64,000 nt of DNA from Enoplolaimus lenunculus (GCA_030248215.1 JASANG010002669.1:139659-203658); one strand, 5' to 3'. Positions 11,750-62,697 are shown, counted from the stretch's first letter. The notes: generated by a model from the sequence alone, not told the origin. A program made the numbers and translations.

Positions 11750-13382
11750 CCATCACTATTGGTAATGCAAGCTTTTTAATAATTGCTTGTACGGAAAGAT
11801 AACGTTCTTATATGTATTGTTTGTTGGTCTTTGTGTTTGTTTATTATAGCTGTGTTACGATACCTTCGTTTATCGTATAGTACAAAGTGTTATTATTATT
11901 ATTATTATGTAAATTTGTGAACATTAATTGTTCTTAGTAGTTTGCTGCTGGTGTCAGGATCCGGTAGTTAAAGTAGCTATTTCATATGTTTATATCATTA
12001 TGCTGAAGATGTATGTTCACGCAATGTTTGCACAATGCCATGTATATCCTTTGTCAACATATTTGGAAAATGATTTAAACCAACTTGATGCAGATTAGCA
12101 ATTTTTTTCGGTGCGCAAGTTATTTATGTTTATGTACGTGATTGTTAATATCATTAATAATCGGTGATTGATACTGTGCTTGATTTGCTTGGCTTGTTTT
12201 TGTGTGATATAATGTGAGTGCCAGCTTTGTTGTTGTAGTTTGTTGTTGATGATATGGAGGTATAAGTTTGGGAATTTTTTAAGTAAGCAGTAGCTGTGTT
12301 AACACTAATGGCTCAGAGTAAAACCGTATAGTGTGGAAATAGGTGAATGTAAATGTTACGATACGAAAAAATTGATTATTAAAGTTAGTTAATATTTACT
12401 CTCATTTCGTTAGATTTCAATTGCGTTATGCCACGTACGCCGATTCAAAGAACTAAAGTTTTCGGATTAGTTCTGTATGACAAAAGATAGTGATAACCCT
12501 TATTTTTTTATATCTGTGCGCAATGTTTACATTATTGGTATTGTAATGTTCGACATTTTTTGTGTTTATATGTTTTATATGGCATAAATAATATGAAAAT
12601 ACATAGTAAGCAGGAAGTACCGGGTTCACATAGATTGTCAACAAGAATTAAAAAGAACGCATAGCAAAATAGACGGATACGAAAGAAGCTTCGGTGTTTT
12701 AAGCTATTAACGTGCATGAGACTAAAATGTCAAAAGTCTGAAGTTAATGAAAAACTTCGGTCGGATATTTTGGCGTTCTCTCGTCGACACATTTTTAGAC
12801 ATATTTCACTGCCAGTTTTTTGCATTAAAATAAAATCTAATCTTGTTTTTAATCTCAACCATACATTTAAAGACAAGCAGCTTCATGTGATTAATTAATG
12901 GTTTCAGTAGAAATGATGAATGACTTACATGAAATAATTGTATTAATGTTGTATGGTTGTTGGTTGGTGTTCATTTAATGTAGTTTTGTATATAATACCT
13001 GGAGGTTCGCTCGCTACTATGGGTGGAGTTTCCTGTCACTCGACAAAGCCCCAAACTCGACTCGCCCTTTTGTTCAAACCTTCTAAATGATAATTTTGTG
13101 CCTCGGTTGAGAATTTTTAAGCCATAAAAATTTAATTTTTTGGACATCACACATTTTTGAGTAGTTTATCAGTTGCGATATATTTGAATCCCTGTTCCGT
13201 CGAACTCAGCGAATGTCCAAGATAATGTGGAGCTGTTTATTATTACCAAATGCAATATAAATTCCCTTTGAGGTGAATCGGAAATGCCATTAACTTCAAT
13301 AAAACTGCACCGTTTTGCATCTCACTCAATTTAGTGCTTGAGCATTTCATGCGAAGTATTATTTCAATGGTTGGCCGACCGA
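11750..13382. other. Intergenic DNA, no gene seen
   Basis: AT-rich sequence after the IkB-like gene, with a short ATT repeat at about 11891-11908. No coding or RNA gene was recognised. Confidence 0.6.
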
Positions 13383-13545
13383 GCCCATGTATAGAACAGG
13401 GCCGGAACAGTAGTATAAGGATATTCCTAAGCCTAAGCGTAAGGATGAGCCTATTCCTAAGCCTAAGTAAAAATTTCGACTGAAGCTTAAACTGACTCTA
13501 TTACAGCCACTCCGGAAAACGATCTGGCCCTGTTTATACATGGGC
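13383..13545 (+). mobile_element. Telomere-like MITE, family T (short copy)
   Basis: Terminal inverted repeats GCCCATGTATAGAACAGGGC and GGCCCTGTTTATACATGGGC flank a few CCTAAGCCTAAGCG hexamers. At 163 bp this is one of the most compact full copies. It is intergenic. Confidence 0.8.
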
Positions 13546-14319
13546 CATTAAATAAGATTTACCGTATGAAGCTTGTTCAACCAATATAAAATACAAGCGC
13601 GTGTTATTAGTTTGTATTTGTGGTACATGTCCAGGTAAATTTATTTATAGATTCACATTCGGATATTTAAATACGTACTTAATATGGTGTTCATAAAACT
13701 CAGATGGTACAATTTCTATAAAAAATTTTACCACATATTCATTATATATATTGTGCATTAAATGTATGGTTGCTTTTTAGTATGGAGCGAGTAGAGTATA
13801 TATTCTGTTTAGAATGCAATCAGTAATGAAAATATCAGAACCAAGGTTCGTGGAAAACCAGAGGTGAAAAATCGGAGCCATAGCTTGATTGACCGAATCT
13901 GTATAGGCGAACGAAAATCTGGTGGCCAAAACTAGTTCTACTGAGTTTTCACTCTTCCCGCGTATACAGTTCGTGCTATTAACGGATGTCCGTTTCCGGG
14001 AGGAATCTATACGTTTCCGTTTATGGGAATACCGGAATTTCAGTTATTGTATGCTCAAAATTATTTACCAATCACGTAAATATTACCGCAATATTTAGTT
14101 TATGCTACAATTTGAACAAGCTTTGGCTACAACGTGATAACGCGCTGGTTTTTTTCTGGATTAAAATGGAAAACTTTCATTTTTGAATACCAGGGTGCAA
14201 CCAGAGGTGAAAAATACCGGAGCCGGAGGTCAACGAAACTTGCCGCAGCCGAGGTTAACATGGAGCTGAGGCGAAATTAGGTAGTAAAAATAAAGGAATA
14301 AATTTTACAAAATTATGCA

Positions 14320-14760
14320 AAATTTTATTGGTCATCCATGTTACAACACGCACGCGCTGGTGTAAAAAGCTTTTCAACTACCTTGTTTGGAAATACGTGT
14401 AAAACTATATTATGATTTGGGATTTGAGGCAATTCCAGTAGTGTAGTTTACACCGTGTTAAATGTGCTACGCAGGGAGTCAGGAAAAACAATGTGTTTTC
14501 AGGACGCTCGAAACCTCTTTTAACAGCACAGAGACAAAACACCGTTTGTAAATGCGAACATTGTAGCGCGGAGTTGCTATTATAACGTAATGTTTATAGT
14601 CACTTCGAAGGGATTCGCGACAAAACACGTTTGTATCCAGGGCATATGGACATGTAAATGGCTACGCATACGGCATTATTACCTGCTCTCACAGTTTCAT
14701 AACAACCAGTGGACGTTTTAAGTACTGCAACAACCGAGTTTAAGTGAACAACGTAGGGTC
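14320..14760 (+). repeat. Dispersed repeat G, diverged copy
   Basis: TTGGTCATCCATGTTACAAC, then TTGTTTGGAAATACGTGTAA and ACTTCGAAGGGATTCGCGAC follow the order of repeat G with many changes. Confidence 0.45.
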
Positions 14761-15339
14761 AAAAAAGGGTAGTACAATTTTTATTATGGCAACAAAAAGG
14801 CAACTGCTTTACTGTTCAACAGCAAGCGCTAACGAACCCAATGGCAACTGAAAGGCAACTGCTGTTCTGCTCAACAGCAAGCGCTAATGAACTCAATGAC
14901 AACCGACAATGTTATATTCAAGGGCAACCATGTAAACAAGTTAAAGATGCAATGGCGCGCGTTCGTCGAAAGTTAAATTTACGAACGTAGCCGTTAATTT
15001 CAAATGTAACTTTGGAGACATCATGCACATTGGAGATTCAAAAATTTGCAACGAGTACGCGAAGGTGTACCATGCACTAGTACCTATAGGTAATGAAATT
15101 GAGAGGTCCACAATTCTTTGAGAGCGTAGCCGAAGCCTCAGCTAAAGAAAAACCTTTAACTAAAGTCTAAGCTTAAAATAAACCCAAGACGTTGGAAAAA
15201 TTAGTCTAAAGCTGAAGCGTTACTTAATTTATTACCGCAAAAACGGGTTAGCCCTTCAATGGATAGACAGGCCCGCAGCCAGCCCTCCTTACTAGAGGGC
15301 TAAAAATTTTCCAAGAAGGGAATTTAAAGGTTTTCAAAG

Positions 15340-15700
15340 CCTTCAATGGGTCATCCACGTTAAAATGCACGCACCGATGTATAAATGTTCCACCCACCCC
15401 ATTTGGAACAGCATCAAAATACACATCCTATCTGGAGGCAAGGTACAATTTCATAGCTGTACGTAGATAGTGTTTTATTGTCTAGACTTTGTCGGAAGGG
15501 ATTCTGAATAAATACATGTTGTCTGTAGGATGCCAGGACGTTACGTTAGTACACGCGCACGCATTTAAAAACGCACGCTGTACACACATATTCGCACGCA
15601 TCATTCAACGCAAAAATTTGAGTCCCTTCCGAGGGACTATGGGCAATACAGTTCCCGATAATAATGTCAGGACAAGTAAATATTTATGCCTAGAGCATAT
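15340..15700 (+). repeat. Dispersed repeat G
   Basis: This is the forward copy of the sequence at 59835-60192, with the same order of landmarks. It is intergenic, between the two + strand genes. No inverted ends were found, so its class is unknown. Confidence 0.78.
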
Positions 15701-17087
15701 TCTTTATCTAAAGGTTCATACAATGACATATTGACATCTCAGACAGTGTATAGAGAGAATGGGTAAGGACAACGCGGGCACCCAAAAGGGAGGGACGTTT
15801 TTTACAAATGTGCGGGCATTTTAACGTAAATTGACCTACAAGCAAGGTTGAAAATCATCTAGGATGGCCAAACTTTTGCCAAAGTGGGGATGAGCCTCCC
15901 TGGCCGCTCGAAATCGTATTGGGACAAAACGTTTTTGTGAAAGTTTGTAATTTTAGTAATCGTTTTTCAAAAACAGGTTTCTACTCTTTCGACAGAACAA
16001 CAGTATTTTGGTGTCCTGCTTTTCTTATTCAGGCAACGTTTTATACTAGAGTGTTGCTTTAATAGAAGGTTTTATAGGTATTGACCTCAGCTTTTTCTTG
16101 CTTGTTCTTTGTTATGGAATACGCCGGTGCTTGCAGTGCCAAACACTAATTATTACGTATCTCTCCTTGCTTCGTATATGTTTAACTTTAACTTGTGCAC
16201 TTTGTCACTGATGATTTAAATCTGCTCAGTTTAACACTGTAAGCGGCACAGGTGCTGGAGTGGGGTCTACCATCTTCCATCTCTTTCCTCTTCTTCTATT
16301 AATCCAAAAATAGTCATAGCTAGTGTGATTAGTGTTAGGTTTTAAACTAACAGGTTCTGTATTACTTAGTATCGTGCGCTGCTAAATTGGATATGTTTAA
16401 AAACTCAGCCAGCACAGAACCAGCATATGAAAGCAGTATAGTTTTAATTAAAATTTAGTAGGTTGACATGAAATCCACCTTATCGGTAATTAATTAATAT
16501 CACATCAAACAGAGTCGTTCATTGTGTTTATAATTTGTACGCATGTCAGACATGCTTGTTCTGATGTATATGCTTGGTTTTTACAGCTGCTTAGCTAAAA
16601 TGTCTGAAGTCCCAGTTCCTACCTAGACTGACATACGTGCAACTTAGATGGGCTTTTCGGATAAGTTTCGAATTGACTACTGCGTTGTCAGTGCCAATAT
16701 TGAATACCACTCATAAACTGAAAAGTGAACTGAACATCTTTCAACTCCATTTGTTTCGTAAACAAACACATGAACTTGTTATTGATATGCAAAATAAGAG
16801 AACACACAAAGCTACATAGAAAACTGGCTTGATTTTGCTAAGAATATGTGAAAAATGTCCATATCCAGTACATATTGAATATTTTTAAGTGCGAGTAGAA
16901 TAATCAGCTATTTGTTGCGCGCATGCACATAATTCCATAATATATATAATTAGTATAAATACATAATATGTAATTATGTTTTACTCATGACCTGCACTTA
17001 AACCTGGAGCAATAATATTGCAAATATTTATTTTGATGTTGATGTTGCTTCGCTGCATATAATTATTCAAACATATTTTCATCAAGT
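15701..17087. other. Upstream region of the giant gene, no other gene seen
   Basis: No coding frame of note. The first exon begins at 17088 after TTTTCATCAAGT, which is not a convincing splice acceptor, so transcription start and any leader exon are unresolved. Confidence 0.5.
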
Positions 17088-55421
<38,334 letters not shown>

Positions 55422-55610
55422 GTTTGTTTGGCTTGGAGTGATGTTGATGATAGCACACCAAAAGTGACGTATGTAGCATTGATGCAGAACATTTTAAGTT
55501 CAGAAGTAAAATCGTTTAAGTATTACGTTATGTTCTGACCACCACCGATTTGTCTTAGTTGCCAACTGAATCTACTAAAACGCAAATGCACCGACTGGCA
55601 TGTGTTTTAG

Positions 55611-55780
55611 GATGATACTAAAACCAATAACAGATGAACACGTAAGATTTTCAATGATACTAACCAATAACAGATGAACACGTCAGATAAGATTTTCAAT
55701 GATACTAACCAATAACAGATGAACACGTCAGATTTTCAATGATACCAACCAATAACAGATGAACACGTAAGATTTTCTAA
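55611..55780 (+). repeat. Tandem repeat just after the giant gene, about 46-bp unit
   Basis: Four copies of ACCAATAACAGATGAACACG plus a spacer with AAGATTTTCAATGATACTA, starting 190 bp after the stop codon and so probably in the 3' untranslated region. Confidence 0.9.
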
Positions 55781-56599
55781 ACTAATCCGTTGTATTAAGA
55801 TATAATTGCCAGTTGCGTTCAGCTTTTTCGCTCGCTTTGTTCGCCAAGTTGCGTCTGCTATCATTAATCAAACCGACTGGTTAATCTGCATTACTCTATA
55901 GCTGCATAATGAGAAGACTCATATCAATTTATTTTTTCCGTGTATTTCTACTGTTGTACGTATTTTTGTCTGTGTTAATCCGAACTTAAATGTTATACTT
56001 GCACTATAATTGTTATGTTATCACACGCTAAATTCGCGTTTATTATGTTGTAAAAGTTATTACGCTGATTAATTGTAATTGTACCAAAGATATATTTCTG
56101 TTATTTCCAGCATCAAATTACATAGCTAATGTAATTATAAAATTTAGCTAACATAGGCAGTAGCTTATTTAGAAATCGATGCAAGATTTGCAATATATTT
56201 GGTTGGGTTGCGGGTAGAGTGTGCGTTGTGCACTCGGTGCGATGTACTGTCTGTTATTTTGTTCTTTGTAGTTATACGTACGGTATTTGCATTCCGAACT
56301 ATATTAATTGCTATTTTTGTTTTGTTTTTTTTTGTTCAAATTATTGCAGGCTACACTGCAATTTCTCGAGTTGAACCGAAGGCGGTTATATTTGGTGTTG
56401 AAATGTATTAAATGTTTGTCGGCAGCTCTTGTGATCGGCCCTGGCTGAGGTTGAAGCCTGGGTTTTTATTCATGGAATTAAATGAATGAGTTGGATTGAA
56501 ATTTGCTAGAAAACGATTACACGTATTTTAAATAATTGAAATAGTATTTAATTGGGTTTAGTTTCTGGTTGTGTTGCGGTTTATGAAGCGAGATGTGGA
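55781..56599. other. Downstream of the giant gene, no gene seen
   Basis: AT-rich sequence. A TTATTGCAG at about 56341-56349 followed by a short open frame resembles an exon start but has no support from phase or similarity. Confidence 0.4.
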
Positions 56600-56812
56600 T
56601 CCGTAGTCTCAAATGTGTGTAGCACTTATTAGTTGGTGATAAGTCGTGTAACTTTCGAACCAGTCAACGCTGAGGCTCAAAGATGAAAAAGTTTTTCGTA
56701 TATGATTTGCTCTGCTCCTGTACCAATTTGAGTTCATCATCTGCAATAGTTAGCGAGTTTGAAAATCTATAACCAGCTGGTGATAGTTGCTATACGCATT
56801 TGAGAATATGGG
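56600..56812 (+). mobile_element. MITE family E (213 bp)
   Basis: CCGTAGTCTCAAATGTGTGT and ATACGCATTTGAGAATATGG are the ends, matching 40678-40897. Single end-like remnants also occur at about 34216-34240 and 40235-40266. Confidence 0.75.
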
Positions 56813-56984
56813 TCTGGATGCGGTTGATGAATTTCAACCCTTGGTTGTGCTGTTTGACCCGTGGGCCGCGTTAAGTAGTTTTGGTCTGATTGTTATCGAA
56901 AATTCGAAAATTGTGCGACGTCTTTGTGTTTAGTTTTTACATAGTTATTTACTATAGTGTTGTATAAATTTTTATAGATATGTA

Positions 56985-57157
56985 GGCCAATGTTACTTTA
57001 AGGGGCGTAACAGTAGATTGAGCGTATTCCTAAGCCTAAGCGTTGCAAAAATGAGTTCCGAAGCCTAAGCGTAAGCAACCAAATGTAACCTAGAATCGAA
57101 ACATACTGTTTTATAGACCCATCAGAAACCTGGACGCCACTTCAAGTAACATGGGCC
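56985..57157 (+). mobile_element. Telomere-like MITE, family U
   Basis: GGCCAATGTTACTTTAAGGG and GCCACTTCAAGTAACATGGG are inverted ends. The interior matches the copy at 29298-29468 almost throughout. Confidence 0.8.
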
Positions 57158-57441
57158 GATATGTATGTGCGAAAATTTAAAACGAGTTGTATTTTTTGCA
57201 GTTTTAATTGGCGTACAGTTCAATTTGTATTCAGTATTTATGTATAATTTGGAAGCGGTTTTCAATTTTGTAGTTAAAAGATACAAGATTTCGATACTTA
57301 CGTGTATTCGCTCTAAGGTTTGTATTCAAGATGGGGAAAAAAATTGATTCAATATAAAAGCCTAAGTATTAACCGTGAGATTGTCTTTGAAGAATCCGTA
57401 CGTTTTTGGAATAATTGCAAAAAATTTCGGTTTCAAGTTCG

Positions 57442-57619
57442 GGACCATGTATAGATGAAGACCGGACCATTTTCCGCAGGACCTAAGCTTAAGCTGTTTT
57501 GTTGTTTAGGCTTAGGTTGACGAGTATGGTTATTTTTACGCTTAGGTTTTAGCTTAGTCTTTACTTAGGCTTAGGAATGTGCTTATACACTGTTATAGCG
57601 TTTATCTGGTACATAGGTC
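57442..57619 (-). mobile_element. Telomere-like MITE, family T (reverse)
   Basis: ACCATGTATAGATGAAGACC at the left and a worn TCTGGTACATAGGTC at the right enclose TTTAGGCTTAGG-type hexamers in reversed order. It lies downstream of the giant gene. Confidence 0.65.
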
Positions 57620-58120
57620 GTTGCTGATAATGTTCGGCTGATTTCAGCTGGAACCTTGACAACAAATTAAATCTGTGCTAAGACTGTATCAAGCGTATAT
57701 GTGGTCTTGAACAGAAAAGCCAATAGTTTTAATATCAGATATGTATTCTAAACGTATAGTTGTCATCGGTTTGTTTGTTATGAACTATTTGCCGTGCAGT
57801 ATGTATTTTCTTGCTGAGAGTCATTTGTGAACGATCTGTGACTGAAATCGCTTTAGTATGCTTTTCAACGAGTGAGGAATTGTGATTATTACTTTTTTTT
57901 TTTGTTCTGTATTTATAAATATAATTGTCTATTGGGTCTTTTGTAGGGTAATTTGTTGTGACAGCGTTAAATTGAAACCCAGCTTTGCTGGTGTTTACCT
58001 GTACTTTGTTAAAATGTTGAGAGATTTTACTGTTTCCAGTTGTCAGATTACGGTGTCAAAATTAACAACCGGAAAATTGGAGGAGTTCTGCTGCCGTAGA
58101 CTCAGGCAAATCGGCTTCGT

Positions 58121-58270
58121 GGCCAATATAAAGAACGGGGGTGGAACAGTATTATAAGCATATTCTCAAGCCTAAAGCCTAAGCCAAGCAAAAAAAATTA
58201 GTCTAAAGCTTAAGCTTACTCTATTTCAGTCTCACAGAAAACGTTCGGCCCGTGATCTGTGCATGGGGCT
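58121..58270 (+). mobile_element. Telomere-like MITE, family T
   Basis: GGCCAATATAAAGAACGGGG at the left and GGCCCGTGATCTGTGCATGG at the right enclose GCATATTCTCAAGCCTAAAG and the TAGTCTAAAGCTTAAGCTTA marker. This copy belongs to the GGCCAAT-ended branch. Confidence 0.75.
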
Positions 58271-58706
58271 GGAACCGAATTTGTGAAGTTTTCGTTGCAG
58301 AGATTTTTAAAAGGAAACATACAAATTTTAACTTCTACAATTTAATAAATATATTGCATGTTAAGTTTCATTAGGTTCAGTTTGGCTCACATCCAGCTTG
58401 GGCAGCATTTGTTGACCTCCGTATAGTTTAGGTTTCGACAATTTTCATATTTTAAGGTTGCTTCTTGTTTAACGGGGCTCAAGTTGTTTTTGCATTGCGA
58501 AATTACATTTTTACTGTGTGACGGATTTTTTTGAGTTATATACAAACTGGTTCATTTGTTTATGTGATAAATTAACTTTATATTCTCGTATATGAACGGA
58601 ATTTTGATTTGAATGCACGAACAAACTTAAGTAAATGCGAGTTGCTTTTGTGTCTGGAGCGCGCGCGTATCAACAATTGAATTTTTGGATGTGAGTTGCA
58701 TTTTTA

Positions 58707-58902
58707 GCCAATGTATAGAACAGGGCCGTAACAGTAGAATAAAGCAAATTCCTAAGTCTACTGGCCTAAGCTTAAGCGTAGAAATGCGCTTTTAAAGACT
58801 AAGCCTAAGGCTAAGCGTAGAAATGAGCTTTTAAAGACTAAGGCCTATTAGCCTAAGCAAAAAATTGTCTTATTCTATTGCAGTCCCCCAGAAAAACATT
58901 CT
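58707..58902 (+). mobile_element. Telomere-like MITE, family T, right end missing
   Basis: It starts GCCAATGTATAGAACAGGGC and has a duplicated block of GCCTAAG and GCGTAGAAATG. It runs to CCCAGAAAAACATTCTGTAC, where the family's GATC…CATGGGC end should follow but a different element begins. No right end is found beyond that element. Confidence 0.7.
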
Positions 58903-60522
58903 GTACGCAAAATATATTGTCTTGTATTCAAGAAATATTGTCTAAAATATAAGACATGTCTTGACACGGACTCCACACACATATGTCTTCAATTCAAGAC
59001 TTCTATTTCGTAAATTTTCCAGAAATATTGGTCGAAAATTTTTCACATTTACAAGTCTAAACTTTGTTTTATGAATGATTTAGAATAATATTTCTAAAAT
59101 ATAAGAGAAATATTTCTGAAATACAAGACAAATGTGTCTGAGATAAAACATTTGACATGGAAACCGACTACAAAATTGGGGGTTAAAATTCAACTCCATA
59201 CCCAATTTTACAACCTAAGATACGTCCAAGACGTAAACATAGGTTTGGGGAACTTGAGCTCAACCAAAAATATCTTTGAAATTCGATTATTTATATACCC
59301 TTTTAAGAATAACAGAGCAACTTTTTTTCAAACAAAAATATGAAATTTCTTGAATAAAAACAACTATTTCTTGAAAGGAAGAAATTTATGTCATATATAG
59401 ACAAATTTCTTAAATATAAGACATTTATGTTTTAACCATTTAAGAAACGAATTTCTGAGCTGTTTAAGGCTATTAATACATGAAATACAAGACATTTATG
59501 TCTGAAGAAGGTAGGAGTCTTTAAACTTTAAAACTGTTTTGTATGTGCCCCTGATCTTTTTATTGGCCCATTTTTAGCAAACGTTACACCCATAGCAAAC
59601 AGAAAAGTAGCCACAAGTTATGGCACAACCAGAGGTGATCCGTTGGATTTTTCAGAAGGTTCCTACAGTTAGGGTGTATACACAAAATAAATTGTCTAGA
59701 AATTTCAAGACTCCCACTTTGTTAAATTTTCAGGACATAAATGCCTTATATTTCACACATTAATAGCGTTAAACAGATTTGTTATAAGAAATAGTTGTCT
59801 TTTATTCAAGAATTGATTTTCTTTATTTTTATTTATGTAAGCATTAATATTTACTTGTCCTACATCATAACCAGGAACTGTTATTGTCCATAGTCCATCG
59901 GAAGGGACTCAACTTTTTGTGTTGAATGATGAGCGTGAATATGTGTGCATAGCGTGTGTTTTTATACGTGTGCGCGTGCGCTAATGTAATGTCCTGACAT
60001 CCTACAGACAACATGTACTTATCCATAGTCCGTTCCGACAGAGTTTAGACAATTAACACTATCCGAGTACAGCTATGAACCTGTACCTTGCTCCAGCTAG
60101 GATGTGTATTTTGATGCTGTTCCAAATGTGGTGGGTGGAACATTTATTATATCGGCGCATACATTTTAATGTGGATGACCCATTAACGGGTATAAAAATC
60201 GACTTTCAAAGATATTTCGGGTGGCCCCTAATTTTAAAGTCGGTTTTCATGGCTAATTTCTGTGCCTTATTTCAGACCTATTTTTCTTATATTTCACAAA
60301 TATTTGTCTTATATTTCAGAAATATATTTCATAATCGTTCATAAAATAAAGTCTTAAAGGCATTTAAGTGTGAAATATTTTACACCAATATTTCTCAAAA
60401 ATTTAAGAAATAAAAGTCTTGAATTCAAGAAATATATATGTCTGGATCCTGTATCAAGACATATATAATTGCCTTAAATTTCTGACTATATTTCTTGAAT
60501 ACAAGACAATTTGTTTTGTGTG
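58903..60522 (+). mobile_element. 1.6-kb long-inverted-repeat element
   Basis: The first 250 bp or so (ATTGTCTTGTATTCAAG, then AGACATGTCTTGACACGGAC, TTCAATTCAAGACTTCTATT) recur inverted in the last 250 bp (CTTGAATACAAGACAAT). TTTCTTGAAT and AAGACA words are repeated throughout. No transposase frame is seen. An internal tip-like sequence at about 59690 suggests nested or duplicated copies. Confidence 0.7.
59835..60192 (-). repeat. Dispersed repeat G, inside the 1.6-kb element
   Basis: Read on the minus strand it matches 15340-15700 nearly end to end. Shared landmarks are AATGGGTCATCCAC, GTTCCACCCACC, TTTGGAACAGCATCAAAATA, ACATGTTGTCTGTAGGATG and TTGAGTCCCTTCCGA. Confidence 0.78.
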
Positions 60523-60529
60523 TAACCGA

Positions 60530-60892
60530 ATTTCGGTTCCTGTATTAGCGAAATTTGGTATTTTTCGCGATTCGGTTCCGGTATAAATCTGGTATTTTTC
60601 CACCGATATTAAATTTAAGAAAAATTGGCATTATTCTAACTATACTTTCCTAACATTGTCTTAGATTGTAAGTATTGCTAATAGTTTCAATTTGCGCCAT
60701 ACTCAATCCAATCATGCGTTTCCCTTTATACACATAAGCACTTTATTTGTTTCAGAATTTTGTCATTCTAATGGTGTGTTTACACCATTAAAAGCGATAA
60801 AATTTCAGTAACAAGTACTTTTTGTTTCGGTTCCAGTGTTTTATAACTTTACGGTTCCGGTATTTTATAATTCAGGTTGCACAACGCCTATA
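60530..60892 (+). mobile_element. AACCGG-type element, related to family A
   Basis: AACCGAATTTCGGTTCCTGT at the left and TTCGGTTCCAGT with CAGGTTGCACAACGCC at the right, plus TTCCGGTATAAATCTGGTAT inside. It is a worn relative of families A and B. Confidence 0.45.
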
Positions 60893-61163
60893 CAGTTGCC
60901 GAGATACTGAAGAAATCCGAAACAAATTTTTGATAAAAAAACTACACAGTCTGGTAAATTTTGTGTTCAAAGCTTTGAAACCGGAACTTACATCGTTTTG
61001 TTTCGGATGTCTCCGCTTACTGCTTTCATTTTCCGCTTAATAAGCATATGCAAAAGCGGCTACGTTTTAGTTTTTGAAAAACACCGTTGCGTGACTACGT
61101 TTGGAGCAAAATTGAAAAATTGAAAATGATTGATAAAAATACAGTCGTGTATCTTTACAAGCT

Positions 61164-61397
61164 TTAACCCTCAATGGCCCGACAGTCTACATATGTAGAC
61201 ATAACCAGTTCGACAATTGATTGTTCGGCAGGTGCTATAGTTAAGAATCTATTGTTTAATTTCCATCGATAATTATTCTTTATAGAAAAAAAAACAACAG
61301 GGGAACAAAATCTTAGGAAAAACCTAAAACCCCCCCCTACATATGTAGACCGTTGGGCTGATTAAGGTGAAAATTTTGCCGGGCCGTTGAGGGTTAA
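61164..61397 (+). mobile_element. piggyBac-like MITE (TTAA target site)
   Basis: TTAACCCTCAATGGCCCG at the left and CGGGCCGTTGAGGGTTAA at the right are inverted ends starting CCCT, flanked by TTAA on both sides. That is the signature of piggyBac-type elements. A palindrome CTACATATGTAG occurs near each end. It is 234 bp with no coding capacity. Confidence 0.82.
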
Positions 61398-61700
61398 AGA
61401 AATGTACGCAAACACGTCAAATTATACATATTTTTAGTGTGAATTTTTAATTTTTATGTAGGAAAGTCAACGTCGTACATACTGTTTCCACCGCTGCTTT
61501 GATATGCATGCGATTCTCAAAGGCCGCGAAAGGTGAAAAATTTCACGTTTCAAGTACTTACTTATATTTATTTATGAAATTTTTTGAAAACAGGGAAAGC
61601 GTGCGTAAAATATTATTTGTATTAAAATTAAAGTCAGAAAACACGAGTCTACTTCGCCAAACGTCGTTTCAAACAAGAAATTTTTAATCATGAGCATTCC

Positions 61701-61845
61701 GGCCAATATATATAGAACAGAGACGTAGCAGAAAGCAGACATGCTAAACCCTATTAGCGTAATCCAAAAATAGTCTAATGCTTAAAAATCTGTCTCTATT
61801 GCAGTCCCACAGAAAAACGTTCCGCCGCTGATATTTACATGAGCC
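61701..61845 (+). mobile_element. Telomere-like MITE, family T (hexamers nearly lost)
   Basis: The ends GGCCAATATATATAGAACAG and CCGCTGATATTTACATGAGC are kept. The interior has the AATAGTCTAATGCTTAAAAA marker, but only one or two hexamer-like words remain. Confidence 0.65.
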
Positions 61846-62109
61846 AGCATTCTGGTAACTGGGCACAATCAATTTAGATTTATTGTTAGGAATACTTCCT
61901 ATATACAGACATAGGCACACTGCCTTGTCGCTGCATTGTTTTGTACGCTAAAAACGATAATTACAGTGTCGTATAGCACGATTTACTCTTTCAATTTAGA
62001 CTAAAATTAGTAAATTTCTTCATCATCGTCGTGGTTACGCCTTAAGTTATTATAAGGCATGCCCAGTATACGTAAACGAAGTATATAAAATATACTGCTA
62101 GCAAAGAAC

Positions 62110-62310
62110 GGCCCATGTAAACATCAGGGGCTGAACGCTTTTCTGTGGGACTAGAAAAGAGAAAGTTTAAGCTTTAGACTATTTATTGCTTGGTTTAGTC
62201 TTATGCTTATGCTTAGGCTTAGGAATATGCTCATTCTTACGCGTAGGCTTAGGCTTAGGTTAAGGCTTAGGAATAGGCTTACTGTTCCGCCTCTGTTCTT
62301 TACATTGGCC
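62110..62310 (-). mobile_element. Telomere-like MITE, family T (reverse)
   Basis: GGCCCATGTAAACATCAGGG and CCTCTGTTCTTTACATTGGC are the ends. The interior is rich in GCTTAGGCTTAGGAATATGC and GCGTAGGCTTAGGCTTAGG. Confidence 0.8.
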
Positions 62311-62532
62311 CAAAGCACTAAAATGATTCATATGTATTAAAACCTGTAGGCAATTTTTACTTTTTTCCTAAAATTAATAAACAGCTGGCTGACGGATCGT
62401 TTCTAAACTCCAAATACCTGAGTAGAGTTTAAAACGAGTTATAGCTTTCATACAACAAACCTATCAAGTTAAAAGGGTTTGTGCGTACAAAAATTCAGTG
62501 ATTGTGCTGAACTAGAGACTATTAGAATATAC

Positions 62533-62697
62533 GGTCCATGTACATAACAGGCTGTTACAGTCGAATAAGCATATTTCTGCCTAGCGTCAGAATGAAATTT
62601 TATCTAAGCCTAGGTCTAAGCCTATAAGTCTTGATCGTAAGCTTACTTTATTGCAATCCAGCAGAAAAACGTGCCGCCCCAAATCTTTGCATGGGTC
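62533..62697 (+). mobile_element. Telomere-like MITE, family T
   Basis: GGTCCATGTACATAACAGGC and CCCCAAATCTTTGCATGGGT are the ends, with degenerate CTAAGCC words between them. Confidence 0.7.

Noticed and set aside
15110-15275. Possible further telomere-like element
   Set aside because: Words such as GTCTAAGCTTAAAATAAACC recall family T, but neither end can be matched.
56341-56411. Extra 3' exon of the giant gene
   Set aside because: The acceptor is fair, but no donor near 55400 connects to it in phase, and the giant exon already ends in a stop.
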